Below are positions 42,121 through 53,633 of a stretch of 64,000 nucleotides of DNA, one piece after another. This stretch comes from Bufo bufo (lineage: Eukaryota; Chordata; Amphibia; Anura; Bufonidae): assembly GCF_905171765.1 (NCBI RefSeq), contig NC_053391.1:153755565-153819564 (forward strand). The letters are read 5' to 3'. The notes under the pieces were generated by a model. That model ran no database searches and was not told the DNA's origin. It was given only the letters and a program-made list of their open reading frames with translations. Position 1 is the first letter of the stretch, and every line of letters starts with the position of its first letter. The translations under genes were made by a program, and so were the position numbers.

Positions 42121-43650
42121 TACAGTCCTGATCAAAAGTTTAAGACCACTTGAAAAATGGCAAAAAATCATATTTAGCATGGTTGGATCTTAACAAGGTT
42201 CCAAGTAGAGCTTCAACATGCAACAAGAAGAAATGGGAGTGAGACAAAACATTTTTTGAGCATTCAATTTAATGAAAACAACGAATAAACTGAAACAGGC
42301 TGTTTTTCAGCTGATCAAAAGTTTAGGACCACATGTCTTTGAAAGGCCAAATCTGTGCAAAGATGTGGATTCATTGTCATTTTCTATCAGGTAGTCACAC
42401 GTTGTGATGGCAAAGGCAAAAAACTCTCCCTTTTTGAACGTGGTCGGGTTGTTGAACTGCATAAACAGGGTCTCTCACAGCGCGCCATCGCTGCTGAGGT
42501 GGGACGCAGTAAGACAGTCATTTGGAATTTCTTAAATGATCCTGAGGGTTATGGAACAAAAAAGTCAAGTGGAAGACCCAAAAAGATTTCATCAGCACTG
42601 AGCCGGAGGATCCAATTGGCTGTCTGTCAAGACACTGGACGATCCTCGACCCAAATTAAGGCCCTTACTGGTGCTAACTGCAGCCCCATAACCATCAGAC
42701 GGCATCTGAGACTGAAGGGCTTCAAAAACAAAAAAACGGGTTCAAAGACCTCGTCTCCTTGAACACCACAGAACTGCTCGTTTGGACTTTGCAAGAGAGC
42801 ACCAAACATGGGACCTTCAAAGGTGGAAGAGTTTTATTCTCTGATGAGAAAAAATTTAACCTTGATGGTCTTGATGGTTTCCCACGTTACTGGCATGACA
42901 AGCAGATCCCACCTGAGATGTTTTCTACGCGCCACAGTGGAGGGGGCGCCATAATGGTCTGGGGTGCTTTTTCCTTCAGTGGAACAATGGAGCTTCAGGA
43001 AGTGCAGGGGCGTCAAAGGCCGCTGGCTATGTCCAGATGTTGCAGAGAGCATTCCTCATGACTGAGGGCCCTCGTCTGTGTGGTAATGACTGGGTTTTTC
43101 AACAGGACAACGCTACAGTACACAATGCCCGCAGGACAAGGGACTTCTTCCAGGAGAATAACATCACTCTTTTGGCCCATCCTGTGTGTTCCCCTGATCT
43201 AAATCCAATTGAGAACTTTTGGGGATGGATGGCAAGGGAAGTTTACAAAAATGGACAACAGTTCCAGACAGTAGATGGCCTTCGTGCGGCCGTCTTCACC
43301 ACTTGGAGAAATGTTCCCACTCACCTCATGGAAATGCTTGCATCAAGCATGCCAAATTTTTTTTTGAAGTGATAAACAATAAATGCGGAGCTACTCATTA
43401 CTGAGTTCATGTTTGGAAGTTGGATTTCTGTTTTGGGGGGGTTTAGTTTTTTTTGGAGGTGTGGTCCTAAACTTTTGATCAGCTGAAAAACAGCCTGTTT
43501 TAGTTTATTCGTTGTTTTCATTAAATTGAATGCTCAAAAAATGTTTTGTCTCACTCCCATTTCTTCTTGTTGCATGTTGAAGCTCTACTTGGAACCTGAA
43601 TGATTTTTTGCCATTTTTCAAGTGGTCTTAAACTTTTGATCAGGACTGTA
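42121..43650 (+). mobile_element. Tc1/mariner element T1 with long terminal inverted repeats
   Basis: TA at 42121-42122 and 43649-43650 flank inverted ends CAGTCCTGATCAAAAGTTTA and the complement of CAGTCCTGATCAAAAGTTTA. The inverted repeats extend about 200 bp: GAGTGAGACAAAACATTTTT near 42239 and its complement near 43533, and a second GCTGATCAAAAGTTTAGGAC copy near 42311 mirrored near 43474. The element carries a frameshifted transposase. It abuts T2 on the right. Confidence 0.9.
42400..43372 (+). pseudogene. Tc1 transposase (DD34E type), frameshifted
   Basis: N-terminal helix-turn-helix KKLSLFERGRVVELHKQGLS and AIAAEVGRSKTVIWNFLN lie at about 42405-42545. The AT-hook-like SGRPKKIS lies near 42570. 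The catalytic blocks are [23 protein letters not shown] and CSPDLNPIENFWG; 34 residues separate the second Asp from the Glu. Frames change at about 42750, 42830 and 43040, and the probable start is lost by a single-base change at about 42406. A C-terminus (LASSMPNFFLK) and stop are present. It is inactive but only lightly decayed. Confidence 0.88.
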
Positions 43651-45213
43651 CAGGGAGTGCAGAATTATTAGGCAAGTTGTATTTTTGAGGATTCATTTTA
43701 TTATTGAACAACAACCATGTTCTCAATGAACCCAAAAAACTCATTAATAACAAAGCTGAATATTTTTGGAAGTAGTTTTTAGTTTGTTTTTTGTTTTAGC
43801 TATTTTAGGGGGATATCTGTGTGTGCAGGTGACTATTACTGTGCATAATTATTAGGCAACTTAACAAAAAACAAATATATACCCATTTCAATTATTTATT
43901 TTTACCAGTGAAACCAATATAACATCTCAACATTCACAAATATACATTTCTGACATTCAAAAACAAAATAAAAACAAATCAGTGACCAATACAGCCACCT
44001 TTCTTTGCAAGGACACTCAAAAGCCTGCCATCCATGGATTCTGTCAGTGTTTTGATCTGTTCACCATCAACATTGCGTGCAGCAGCAACCACAGCCTCCC
44101 AGACACTGTTCAGAGAGGTGTACTGTTTTCCCTCCTTGTAAATCTCACATTTGATGATGGACCACAGGTTCTCAATGGGGTTCAGATCAGGTGAACAAGG
44201 AGGCCATGTCATTAGATTTTCTTCTTTTATACCCTTTCTTGCCAGCCACGCTGTGGAGTACTTGGACGCGTGTGATGGAGCATTGTCCTGCATGAAAATC
44301 ATGTTTTTCTTGAAGGATGCAGACTTCTTCCTGTACCACTGCTTGAAGAAGGTGTCTTCCAGAAACTGGCAGTAGGACTGGGAGTTGAGCTTGACTCCAT
44401 CCTCAACCCGAAAAGGCCCCACAAGCTCATCTTTGATGATACCAGCCCAAACCAGTACTCCACCTCCACCTTGCTGGCGTCTGAGTCGGACTGGAGCTCT
44501 CTGCCCTTTACCAATCCAGCCACGGGCCCATCCATCTGGCCCATCAAGACTCACTCTCATTTCATCAGTCCATAAAACCTTAGAAAAATTAGTCTTGAGA
44601 TATTTCTTGGCCCAGTCTTGACATTTCAGCTTGTGTGTCTTGTTCAGTGGTGGTCGTCTTTCAGCCTTTCTTACCTTGGCCATGTCTCTGAGTATTGCAC
44701 ACCTTGTGCTTTTGGGCACTCCAGTGATGTTGCAGCTCTGAAATATGGCCAAACTGGTGGCAAGTGGCATCTTGGCAGCTGCACGCTTGACTTTTCTCAG
44801 TTCATGGGCAGTTATTTTGCGCCTTGGTTTTTCCACACGCTTCTTGCGACCCTGTTGACTATTTTGAATGAAACGCTTAATTGTTCGATGATCACGCTTC
44901 AGAAGCTTTGCAATTTTAAGAGTGCTGCATCCCTCTGCAAGATATCTCACTATTTTGGACTTTTCTGAGCCTGTCAAGTCCTTCTTTTGACCCATTTTGC
45001 CAAAGGAAAGGAAGTTGCCTAATAATTATGCACACCTAATATAGGGTGTTGATGTCATTAGACCACACCCCTTCTCATTACAGAGATGCACATAACCTAA
45101 TATGCTTAATTGGTAGTAGGCTTTCGAGCATATACAGCTTGGAGTAAGACAACATGCATAAAGAGGATGATGTGGTCAAAATACTCATTTGCCTAATAAT
45201 TCTGCACGCAGTG
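43651..45213 (-). mobile_element. Tc1/mariner element T2, structurally complete
   Basis: Ends are CAGGGAGTGCAGAATTATTA and the inverse of CACTGCGTGCAGAATTATTA, bounded by TA at 43649-43650 and 45214-45215. Subterminal repeats of the ATAATTATTAGGCAACTT type lie near 43847 and 45015. The intact transposase gene is on the minus strand. The left TA is also the right TA of T1, so T2 went into the duplicated site of T1 or the reverse. Confidence 0.93.
43979..44995 (-). CDS. Tc1/mariner transposase, intact, DD37E spacing
   Basis: Catalyses cut-and-paste transposition at TA sites. There are 338 codons without interruption from ATG at 44995 to TGA at 43979, the usual Tc1 length. N-terminal paired-type helix-turn-helix: residues about 6-47 (GSEKSKIVRYLAEGCSTLKI, RDHRTIKRFI). 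A basic stretch GRKKRVEKPRRK at 49-60 sits where GRPR-like hooks occur. A second helix-turn-helix covers about 62-110. Catalytic residues are Asp144 (LWTDEMRVSLDG), Asp237 (IFMQDNAPSH) and Glu275 (SPDLNPIENLW). I count 37 residues between the last two, the spacing known for the TRT group of Tc1-like elements rather than DD34E. It ends KKGGCIGH. It is the only gene in the window able to encode a full protein; activity is unproven. Confidence 0.93.
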   Translation of the reverse strand: MGQKKDLTGSEKSKIVRYLAEGCSTLKIAKLLKRDHRTIKRFIQNSQQGRKKRVEKPRRKITAHELRKVKRAAAKMPLATSLAIFQSCNITGVPKSTRCAILRDMAKVRKAERRPPLNKTHKLKCQDWAKKYLKTNFSKVLWTDEMRVSLDGPDGWARGWIGKGQRAPVRLRRQQGGGGVLVWAGIIKDELVGPFRVEDGVKLNSQSYCQFLEDTFFKQWYRKKSASFKKNMIFMQDNAPSHASKYSTAWLARKGIKEENLMTWPPCSPDLNPIENLWSIIKCEIYKEGKQYTSLNSVWEAVVAAARNVDGEQIKTLTESMDGRLLSVLAKKGGCIGH

Positions 45214-45215
45214 TA

Positions 45216-46188
45216 TATGACTATAAAGCTGGATCCTAAGTCTGTAGGTGTCCACTACATAATGCAGGCTTTCAGATTAGACTATTGTGCCCTGGAGTGC
45301 TGGCTGTTCTCCCCCACCTTGCAGAGACTTAGGTTATGGTGATGGGTGTCTTAACTTGTTATCCTCAACCTTGTAGCAGTCACTCTGCTGTCTGGAATGC
45401 TATAGCTTCATTGGTTTCTGCAGATCTTGGACTTCTTGTTCCCCTGGAACAGTGGAGATGAATTTCTGGTCCTAAGACCCTAAGGAGCAGGGGCTGATGG
45501 ACGTGCTCCCTCTCTCTTCTCTAGCCTAGCTAGCAATATTCTGCTGAAAGGAAGTCAGACCAGCTCACTTCTATCAAGAGGGGGAGGGGGGAATGGAATG
45601 GTTAGCTCCATTCCCGATGCCACTCATACACTATCCGCTGGTGTAACAGTACACAACATAAGAAAAAAACATTACCATAGTATGATAAAGGAAACACTTT
45701 GCAAATACTCTATCTTGGGTGTTGCACATAGAACCATTAAAAAGGGATCCTTCCTGAAAAATGATATCTTCATGAAAATATTTAGCTCATAGCCTTCATT
45801 AGTGTGCAAGTGCCATTGAGATGAACCTCACACAGTGAAGAGTAAAAAGTAAAAAAAAAATGACTGAAAAAAAAATACAATTTTGAGCTTTTCTATCTTG
45901 TATTCTGATATCATTAGCACAGAAGGGAAAGCAAATAACATCAGCACTGTTACTAAAGCTGTATATGTGATAAAAAGATTAACTTAAGACATCAGATTGT
46001 GACCTTTTGCTAAACAAGCATTCATTGTAATTGCCTGAGGCTTCCAGATGTCATTACTGTAACCATCCAAACAATAACAACTCAACAATTGAAAAGATAT
46101 GTTCTATACTCATCATTAGGAGTATGCAACTTAAAGACTTCAGCCTCATATATTTACAAACAACTTAAAACACATAGATTCTGAATGG

Positions 46189-46190
<2 letters not shown>
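45216..46190. other. No recognisable gene; possible old repeat at 45216-45640
   Basis: 45216-45640 may be the right half of the repeat interrupted by the Tc1 pair. The rest is AT-rich with only short frames. Confidence 0.35.
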
Positions 46191-46242
<52 letters not shown>

Positions 46243-46270
46243 CTATTTATCTATCTATCAATCTAACCAT
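46191..46270. repeat. (TCTA)n microsatellite
   Basis: About 19 tetranucleotides with two TTTA interruptions and a degenerate tail. Confidence 0.95.
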
Positions 46271-46745
46271 CTATTCATCGTGCAATACAATAGTTTGTGC
46301 ACACTCAAATGTGATTGTTTACAGGCAGAAGATCGTGCTATGTAAACACAATCTGCTGGCAAACAACAATTCCTTATGAGGAAGAGTGATGGTATTAGTG
46401 ATCGCTCCTCCCCATACTCTGCAGCAGATCACTGCATGTAAGTGCAACAGTCTAGCAATCAGCAGATTGTCAGGAAGGAACAATCTGCTGTAATATTGTC
46501 CAGTGTGAAGGGACCTTAAGTGTATTCTCATTTACTGGGTTATCAGTGGGCACCTTAAGCAGGGCAAATATAAGGGATGAGAATTTGTGATAACATTCGC
46601 TCCTGATTATCAGCCACATAATATTCCCATGTAAATGGGCCTTTACATAGGTAAACAGACAGGCGGACAGATTAATAGGCATTTCAAGCTTAAACATTTT
46701 CAACTATGCAACTATTTCACATAGGGCTTCTATGGTTTTCTAGGT

Positions 46746-46838
46746 TAGGGATGCCCAACCTGTAGACCTCCAACTGCTCCAAAACTACAACTCCCAGCAT
46801 GCCTGGACAGCTGGAGAGCCGCAGGTTGAGCATTCCTG
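46746..46838. mobile_element. Palindromic MITE, 93 bp, related to 41326-41479
   Basis: Left TAGGGATGCCCAACCTGTAG and right GCAGGTTGAGCATTCCTG are inverted. The core is AACTACAACTCCCAGCATGC, shared with the other copy. Confidence 0.65.
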
Positions 46839-47296
46839 TTCTTGGTTAATTTTACTTAGATACAGTTGCATTATTGGTTCATTTATTTTCTATAAGATGC
46901 TCTAAGTTTTGGGTAACTGTTTTAATAAAGATGTCAATTTAAAAGGCAACTCAACTCTTCTGCTATGCAGAAGAGAAGAGGAGCGAATGGCAAGGAAACC
47001 TGTCAAGTATGATCTGTATTTGAGACGCCTAAGTCAGTTTTTATTCAAAATCATCATTTTTCCCCCCTCAAATTTCAGCAACTTATCATAGGTTTCGTTA
47101 GAGGTTTACCAGAATAAATTGTACGTGTACTATTTACAGAGCGTCATCTGTATAGAATGTTATACTATCTAGGCTGCAGTTTATACCCCTGCTTGATGAA
47201 ATATTCTAAATAATCACCCCTTTTTTCATTCTTAAATCTAGCATTCCTTTGTTAGTCTTTGTTGTGTTTGTTGTATTCTTGTTGTATTACTGCAAT
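46839..47296. other. No recognisable feature
   Basis: Short AT-rich stretch. No motif in the frame 46909-47091. Confidence 0.4.
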
Positions 47297-47498
47297 ATAG
47301 TAACATAGTAACATAGTACATAAGGCCGAAAAAATAAATTTGTCCATCCAGTTCGGCCTGTCATCCTGCAAGTTGATCCAGAGGAAGGCAAAAAAACTGT
47401 GAGGTAGAAGCGAATTTCCCCCACTTTAGGGGAATAAAAAATTCCTTCCCGACTCCAGTCAGGCAATCAGAATAACTCCCTGGATCAACGACCCCTCT

Positions 47499-48512
47499 CT
47501 AGTAGCTATAGCCTGTAATATTATTACGCTCCAGAAATACATCCAGGCCCCTCTTGAATTCCTTTATTGTACTCACCATCACCACCTCCTCAGGCAGAGA
47601 GTTCCATAGTCTCACTGCTCTTACCGTAAAGAATCCTCTTCTATGTTTGTGTACAAACCTTCTTTCCTCCAGACGCAGAGGATGTCCCCTCGTCACAATC
47701 ACAGTCCTGGGGATAAATAGATGATGGGCTAGATCTCTGTACTGACCCCTGATATATTTATACATATTAATTAGATCTCCCCTCAGTCGTCTTTTATATA
47801 AAGTGAATAACCCAAATTTTGATAATCTTTCAGGGTACTGTAGTTGCCCCTTTCCAGTTATTACTTTAGTTGCCCTCCTCTGGACCCTCTCCAGCTCTGC
47901 TATGTCTGTCTTGTTTACAGGAGCCCAGAACTGTACACAGTACTCCATGTGTGGTCTGACTAGCGATTTGTAAAGTGGTAGGACTATGTTCTTATCATGC
48001 AACCCATTATCTTATTGGCCTTGGCAGCAGCTGCCTGACACTGGTTTTTGCAGCTTAGTTTGCTGTTTATTAAAATTCCTAGATCCTTTTCCATGTCAGT
48101 GTAAGGCTCCATTCACACGTCCGTGCTGTGTTGCGGACCCGCCCGGCATTCCTATAGAAATGCCTATTCTTGTTCGCAGCTATGGACAAGAATAGGACAT
48201 GCTCTATCTTTTTGCGGAGCTGCGGACCCAAAGATCGGGGCCGCGGTCCGCAAATGCGGATGCGGACAGTACACTGTGTGCTGTCCGCATCCATTCCGTC
48301 CCCATAGAGAATGAATGGGTCCGCACCCGTTCCGCAAAATTGCGGAACGGATGTGGACCTATTTTGCGGACGTTTGAATGGAGCCTTACCGAGTGTTTTA
48401 CCATTCAGTATGTACGGGTGACTTGCATTATTCCTTCCCATGTGCATAACTTTACATTTGTCAGTGTTAAACCTCACCTGCCACTTATCTGCCCAATTTG
48501 TTATTACAGTCA
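47499..48512 (-). pseudogene. CR1-type LINE reverse transcriptase ORF, C-terminal part
   Basis: From 48512 the minus strand reads NWADKWQVRFNTDKCKVMHM, then NNASHPYILNGKTL, the end of the RT palm/thumb. After the MITE and a frameshift, the frame 47499-48002 has NIVLPLYKSLVRPHMEYCVQ, ELERVQRRATKVITG, RRLRGDLINMYKYI, RRGFFTVRAVRLWNSLPEEV and a stop. This order is characteristic of the C-terminus of CR1/L2-type proteins. About 300 codons of the roughly 900-codon protein remain, with no catalytic YxDD motif, so it is a relic. Confidence 0.85.
48105..48385. mobile_element. Harbinger-type MITE nested in the CR1 ORF
   Basis: Ends are GGCTCCATTCACACGTCCG and the inverse of GGCTCCATTCAAACGTCCG. Flanks are TAA (48102-48104) and TTA (48386-48388). 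The second CR1 copy reads CCATGTCCGTGTTAGACAGT without the insert near 61210, giving the empty site TTA. The left flank is therefore probably a mutated TTA. The interior has GCGGA/TCCGC motifs in both orientations. Confidence 0.8.
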
Positions 48513-48945
48513 AAAATAATGGTGGCTACATCTGCAACTGGTATGGCTGCATTTCAAAAGTTCACATTTTTTACTCTATACAGTAAAGAGCATAAAAAGT
48601 GAAAATGCAAAAAATTCGAAAATTTGTGTTTTTGATTTCCTCTCACAAAAAATGCTACAAAATACACTCAAAAAGTAATATGTCCTTCAAAATAGCACCA
48701 CAGAAAGCTAAAACTAAAAGCTAAAATAGCTATACAGATTTATCCATAAAAACATTTAAAAAATCAAGAAAAATTGTTTTGATTGTACAAAAGTTGGAAA
48801 AAATAAACATACAAATTATGTCAATTATATCACATGGCAAATGCAATAAAAGGAAAATTCAAAAAACAATTGTATTTTTTCACACAGTCCCCCCAAAATT
48901 TAAAAGTTATCCATTAGGCTGGGTTCACATCATGTTTTCATCTTA
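48513..48945. other. No recognisable gene
   Basis: AT-rich, with TTATCCATAAAAACA and TATCACATGGCAAATGC-like text that recalls the inner modules of the TTAA elements. Too weak to call. Confidence 0.3.
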
Positions 48946-49409
48946 AAGGGGTTGTCTCACTTCAGCAAATAGCATTTATTATGTAGAGGAAGTTAATACA
49001 AGCCACTTACTAATGTATTGTTATTATACATATTGTTTTCTACACTGACTGGATTATTTTTTCCATCACATCATTCACTGCTTGTTTCCATGGTTACGAC
49101 CACCCTGCAATCCAGCAGTAGTGGTCATGCTTGTACACTATAGGAAAAAGCACTAGCCTATGTACGCTCCAACTGTCCCAGCCACCAAAGAGGCCGGCAC
49201 TCTTTCCAATAGTGTGCAAAGCAAGCATGACCAGTTATGCTGGATTACAGGGTGGGCGTAACCATGGAAATTAACAGTGTATAATGTGATGGTAAATGAA
49301 TCCAGCCAGCAAAGGAAGCAATATGGATAATAACAATACATTAGTAAGTGCCTTGTATTAACTTTCTCTACATGATAAATGTTATTTGCTGAAGAGAGAC
49401 AGCCCCTTC
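48946..49409. mobile_element. MITE with long inverted termini, about 464 bp
   Basis: AAGGGGTTGTCTCACTTCAG with CAAATAGCATTTAT at the left mirrors ATAAATGTTATTTG with CTGAAGAGAGACAGCCCCTT at the right. The arms extend through TACAAGCCACTTACTAATGT and its counterpart near 49340, and TCATGCTTGTACACTATAG / CAATAGTGTGCAAAGCAAGC near the middle. No gene. Confidence 0.75.
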
Positions 49410-50868
49410 AAATTTTACATACACAAAAAACTTATTTTAAATGTATAGAGTTCCATTGTAATAAAATCATATACGGTATGCTAACATATATGTTTTTGCT
49501 GGACTTTGCAAGATGGAAAAACATAGCATAGCAAAAAACATATATGTTAAAGTATGTTTTTTTTAAATATAATTTAATGTATACAGGTTTTTTATTTATA
49601 TAAGTTAAACGTAAGACAAGAATATGTGAATTCAGTCTTGTACCCCTAAATATTGTAGGATTCATGACAAAGACCTTCCAGCCCCTTCATAATAGAGAAA
49701 AAAAGTGGTGCACGCATTAATTTTCCGTCAATTAGGCTACGTTAGGTCAGAGAATAGGGATTGTGGGGCATTCTAGGCCAATTTAGGGTTCATTTACATC
49801 TTCGTTATGAGATCTGGACGGTTGTTCCAGCATAGATTAGCCTGACAGATCCTCTACTTCACCAACGGATTTCCATTGACTATAATGAGGTCCGGCATTG
49901 ATTTGGGGGATTTTGTCCAGACAAACAAATTGCATGCAAAGTTTTGTCCGAAACGGAGATTTGAACTCAACCTTAGTATTTTATGTATGTGTCTGCAGTA
50001 CCAGAGGCAACATACAGATTTAACTTATTTTTAACTTATTTTTTACTTATTTGGTCTGATCCAAGAGGTATTGTTTGTTTTTTACTAATATTTTACATCT
50101 CAGTCAACATTATTTTGCATCATGGTGCTATGTAATTTTGACTATGTCTATGTATTCTCTTTATTTGTGGAGAAGTCTTAATAACCCATTAAATGTGTTT
50201 GTACACTTTGTATGAAATTATATCCTGATGAATATATGATTTCACACTACGTATTGATGAAATTATTAGGCTAAGATGTCTTCAGTGGTTGAGGCACTGA
50301 TGCATCGCAGCTGGAAATTTGATTGCCTTCAGCTTTGCTGATGTCTGTCAATATTTTTCTGTGGATTCTTTTTTTTTAAACAGCTGAGACTTTTATATAA
50401 CTTTTGACGAAACGTACACCATGCTAATAACAAATTAGGGTTTGCAATGCAGAAAGCAAATGTTTTATGTTTAGTAATATTTTATTAAACCTATATTAAA
50501 TATCCAAAACTGCAATCAAATTAAGATTTTGAATACAGAAAGCAAATATTTTATATTTAATAAGATTTGATTTTATTAACTCATATTAAATATCTAGTTA
50601 GCGAAACTCGAGAGTGATAATTTTATTGCAATATTTTATTTTTCCCATCTGTGCGGCAGAATTACTTTTAGTTGTTCAGATTTATAAAAAACAAACAAAC
50701 AGGCAGTTATCCCATTAGCACAACACCTATCTATTCAGTATGTGATAGTAGTACATGAGTTTCTATAGAGGTGAACCCCTTGCTCTTTTTCTGGCAAACC
50801 ATCACATACATGCATTACATGATGGAACATTTATTGTTAGTCACATCTGATATTGGACAGGTTCTTTT
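49410..50868. other. No recognisable gene
   Basis: AT-rich. Short frames only. Confidence 0.4.
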
Positions 50869-51030
50869 TAGACATAAGTGAATTTCCTAAAATTTGCTTC
50901 CGATTCCCTTCTTCCAAACAATGCAAGAAGTTTGATTCAGGTACAAATCGATTCTAACTGAAGTGAAAACATTTTGAGTGCCTGGAATTTTTGAAAATGT
51001 GGGTCTAAAGAATTGATTCGCTCATCTCTA
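50869..51030. mobile_element. Possible short hAT-type MITE, 162 bp
   Basis: TAGACATAAGTGAATTT at the left and AATTGATTCGCTCATCTCTA at the right are inverted versions of the TAGAGATGAGCGAAT end seen in other hATs here. The candidate 8-bp flanks (GTTCTTTT and TTTCCCTT) match poorly. Confidence 0.45.
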
Positions 51031-51645
51031 TTTCCCTTGATGCCCAAGACTTGAGTTTCAGAATGTGCCCCACCACATTCGTTTTTTTCTGCATGGTAGC
51101 AAATAGACAATAATTTATTTCATTGCATTACAGGAAGGTGCTCACTGTTGTACTTTTTTTTATTTACTAATTGCTCCCCTACCTCAATGACTGCCTACAT
51201 TCCTGCGTACTGCTTCCAACCATCTCCCATGTTCAACAAAACAAAAGGCATTGAATTGATAATGAGAAATGATCACTGGCTAGATGGAACGGCTTTGATG
51301 TATTCTCTCATTGACATAGCTTTTGTAGGTCCTTCAAAAACTAATGGGATTTTACTCTAGTGTATCCTGGATCTGTTCTTCTTTTATAGTATGGGATTGG
51401 AAGGTGGAATTGGCTTTTTCGATTTATCCTACTGAACACTTCTGTAAATCCAAATTGTCACTCACTGTTAAGTGTTGAATACTTAGCATGTTTACTATGA
51501 ACAGCGTGGCATATCTGCCCCTGGGTAGAGTGGAAGAGTCTATAATTGAAAGAGGGATTATTAAAAAGCCTCTGTCAGTATGATCAATGCAATTAAACCA
51601 GGGATATTGTCTGGTAGAGTTAATCATACTGAGTAAAACAATATA

Positions 51646-51681
<36 letters not shown>

Positions 51682-52229
51682 TTTTTTTTATAAAGAGTTA
51701 ATAATGGAAAAGCTATATTAATGTTTATATTTATTCAAACTACCTAGTTGAAGCACCAAGGGGCAGGCCATAGCTCACCACTAGTGCAACTCTTCCTGTA
51801 CCCCCCCCCCTCCACTTTGAGCGACAGAACTAGAGATGTCTTCCAGCCCTGTGTTCTCTGGACAGTACTAAGACTCAGTGACTCAGCACCTATACAATGT
51901 GTCCCATGAGCTTGGAATCAGGGCTCATCAGATCCACTACACAGGCAGTAAGTCAATAAGCTGACTTGGTACTTATGCTGCTTCCCAAGATCAGCAAGCA
52001 GCTTATGATCCACTGAGACTTGGCACTTCTGTGACAACACAGGGCTGGGTGAGATATCTAGCCCTGTTACTCAAATGGGAGGATAAAGTATAGGTAGCAC
52101 CGAGGGCATTGAACTAATGGTGATCCTAGCACTATGGGCATCCCTTTGGTGCTCCAACTAGGAAACTTACATAGTTATAAAAATGTATATATCTCAGCCT
52201 TTATTAACCCTCTATAGAAAAAAATATAT
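51031..52229. other. No recognisable gene; (ATT)n at about 51641-51680
   Basis: Contains an (ATT)n microsatellite followed by a T tract. The frames at 51148-51360 and 51424-51627 have no family resemblance. Confidence 0.45.
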
Positions 52230-52402
52230 GGGGTCATTTATCAAACTGGTATAAAGTAGAACTGGCTTAGTTGCACATAGTAACCAATTAAATTCCAACT
52301 TTCATCTTCTAAAGAAGCTGTTAAAAATGAAAGGTGGAATTGAATTGGTTGCTAGGGGCAACTAAGCCAGTTCTACTTTACACCAGTTTGATAAATGACT
52401 CC
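52230..52402. mobile_element. Palindromic MITE, 173 bp
   Basis: GGGGTCATTTATCAAACTGG and CCAGTTTGATAAATGACTCC are inverted termini. The arms continue with AAAGTAGAACTGGCTTAGTT on both sides, separated by a short centre. Confidence 0.8.
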
Positions 52403-53389
52403 AATAGTTTTACTCAGCATGATCAACCCTACCAGGTAATATGCCTGGTTTAATAGGGTTGACCATGCTGCCAGAGGCTCTTTAATCAGTAATCCACTTA
52501 TTTCATTTCTATTCAATTCATAATTTTACTTATATATAGAACAGAAAGAAAACCTGCTCCTATATGGATCAGAAAGGCCAAAGGCTCCTGTGTGAATCAG
52601 TTGTCTCTCAGTGGAGCAAGCATTTCATACAAATTCATGAATTCATATTGGTTTCCGAGAATTTAGTCTGCAAATATATTTGCTACTAATGAAATGCGTA
52701 CTAACTGATGCTGTAATTATACCATAAATGTATTATGTATGACAATGAATATTCTCTTCCAAAGATAAAATATTGTTCCTGCTATTGGGTTATATGTAAA
52801 ATATGGCTCATATCATTATATTGCATTTATACAAGTCAGGGCAGAGTAAAAAACTCTTATTTCCCTAGTGAATTCTGCCAGTTGTAGAACTTTCATAAAC
52901 AAAATGCTAAACTTTCTAGCAAGTAGGATAATGGTCATTGATTAAACTTTATGATTCCATTCAAATTGCTCTAGTTTTATAAAATAATCTAGAATACAGT
53001 GTGTCTACAATCATTGGACTATTATACTTAACAATGGCATGGTAACCGTTCCAAAATGTTTGCACCCAGTAAATGTTCATGCCACAAAGACATTTTTACT
53101 GATTGAATATGAAATACTACATAGAGTGAAGACATATAGGCAGCTGTCTAGTGAAGATCCTTAATTCCCAGTGCAAAGTTTCAGCTCTATCAATGGTTTT
53201 AATGATCCTCTAAGGCATATTAGGAGAGGTACATTTGACGCATAGACAAAATCTCTGAAGGTGTCCTATGGAATCTGTCACCGAGACACTAGTAGCAGAT
53301 CTTTTAAGTTCCATAAGCTATGATGTGAAGCTCACAGAGATTGGACATGACTTTCCATCACATCCTACATGCTTAATCCCATTTAGTTG

Positions 53390-53518
53390 TCTTGTGAGAA
53401 AATAATAATTAATGTGGCACTCATCGGATCCTTTTGCAGTTTCTTTTGTTTATAAATTAAATAAATTGCAAAAGAATAATGTGAGTGCCACATTTATTAT
53501 TATTTTCTCACAAGACAA
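53390..53518. repeat. Inverted repeat (foldback), arms of about 35 bp
   Basis: CTTGTGAGAAAATAATAAT with ATGTGGCACTCAT at the left pairs with GTGAGTGCCACATTTATTAT and TATTTTCTCACAAG at the right. Likely a small foldback element; no duplication was identified. Confidence 0.65.
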
Positions 53519-53633
53519 GTGGATTATAGTCTGTGATGTAGAGCACCGCCAGAGAATTACACGTGATCACAATACTATGAGAACCCCATAAAGAGGTGGC
53601 AGTGCCAACTCCAGATTTTTTTCTAAGTATATA

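Larger units (their letters stand above)
47297..48512 (-). mobile_element. CR1-type LINE, 3' end, 5'-truncated
   Basis: Minus-strand element. The 3' tail is the short repeat TAACATAGTAACATAGTAC at 47297-47316. The 3' UTR includes CCTGTCATCCTGCAAGTTGA, and the ORF end is at 47499. The upstream part of the RT ORF is interrupted by a MITE at 48105-48385. 5' truncation at about 48512 is usual for LINE copies. A second, more decayed copy lies at 60436-61256. Confidence 0.85.
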
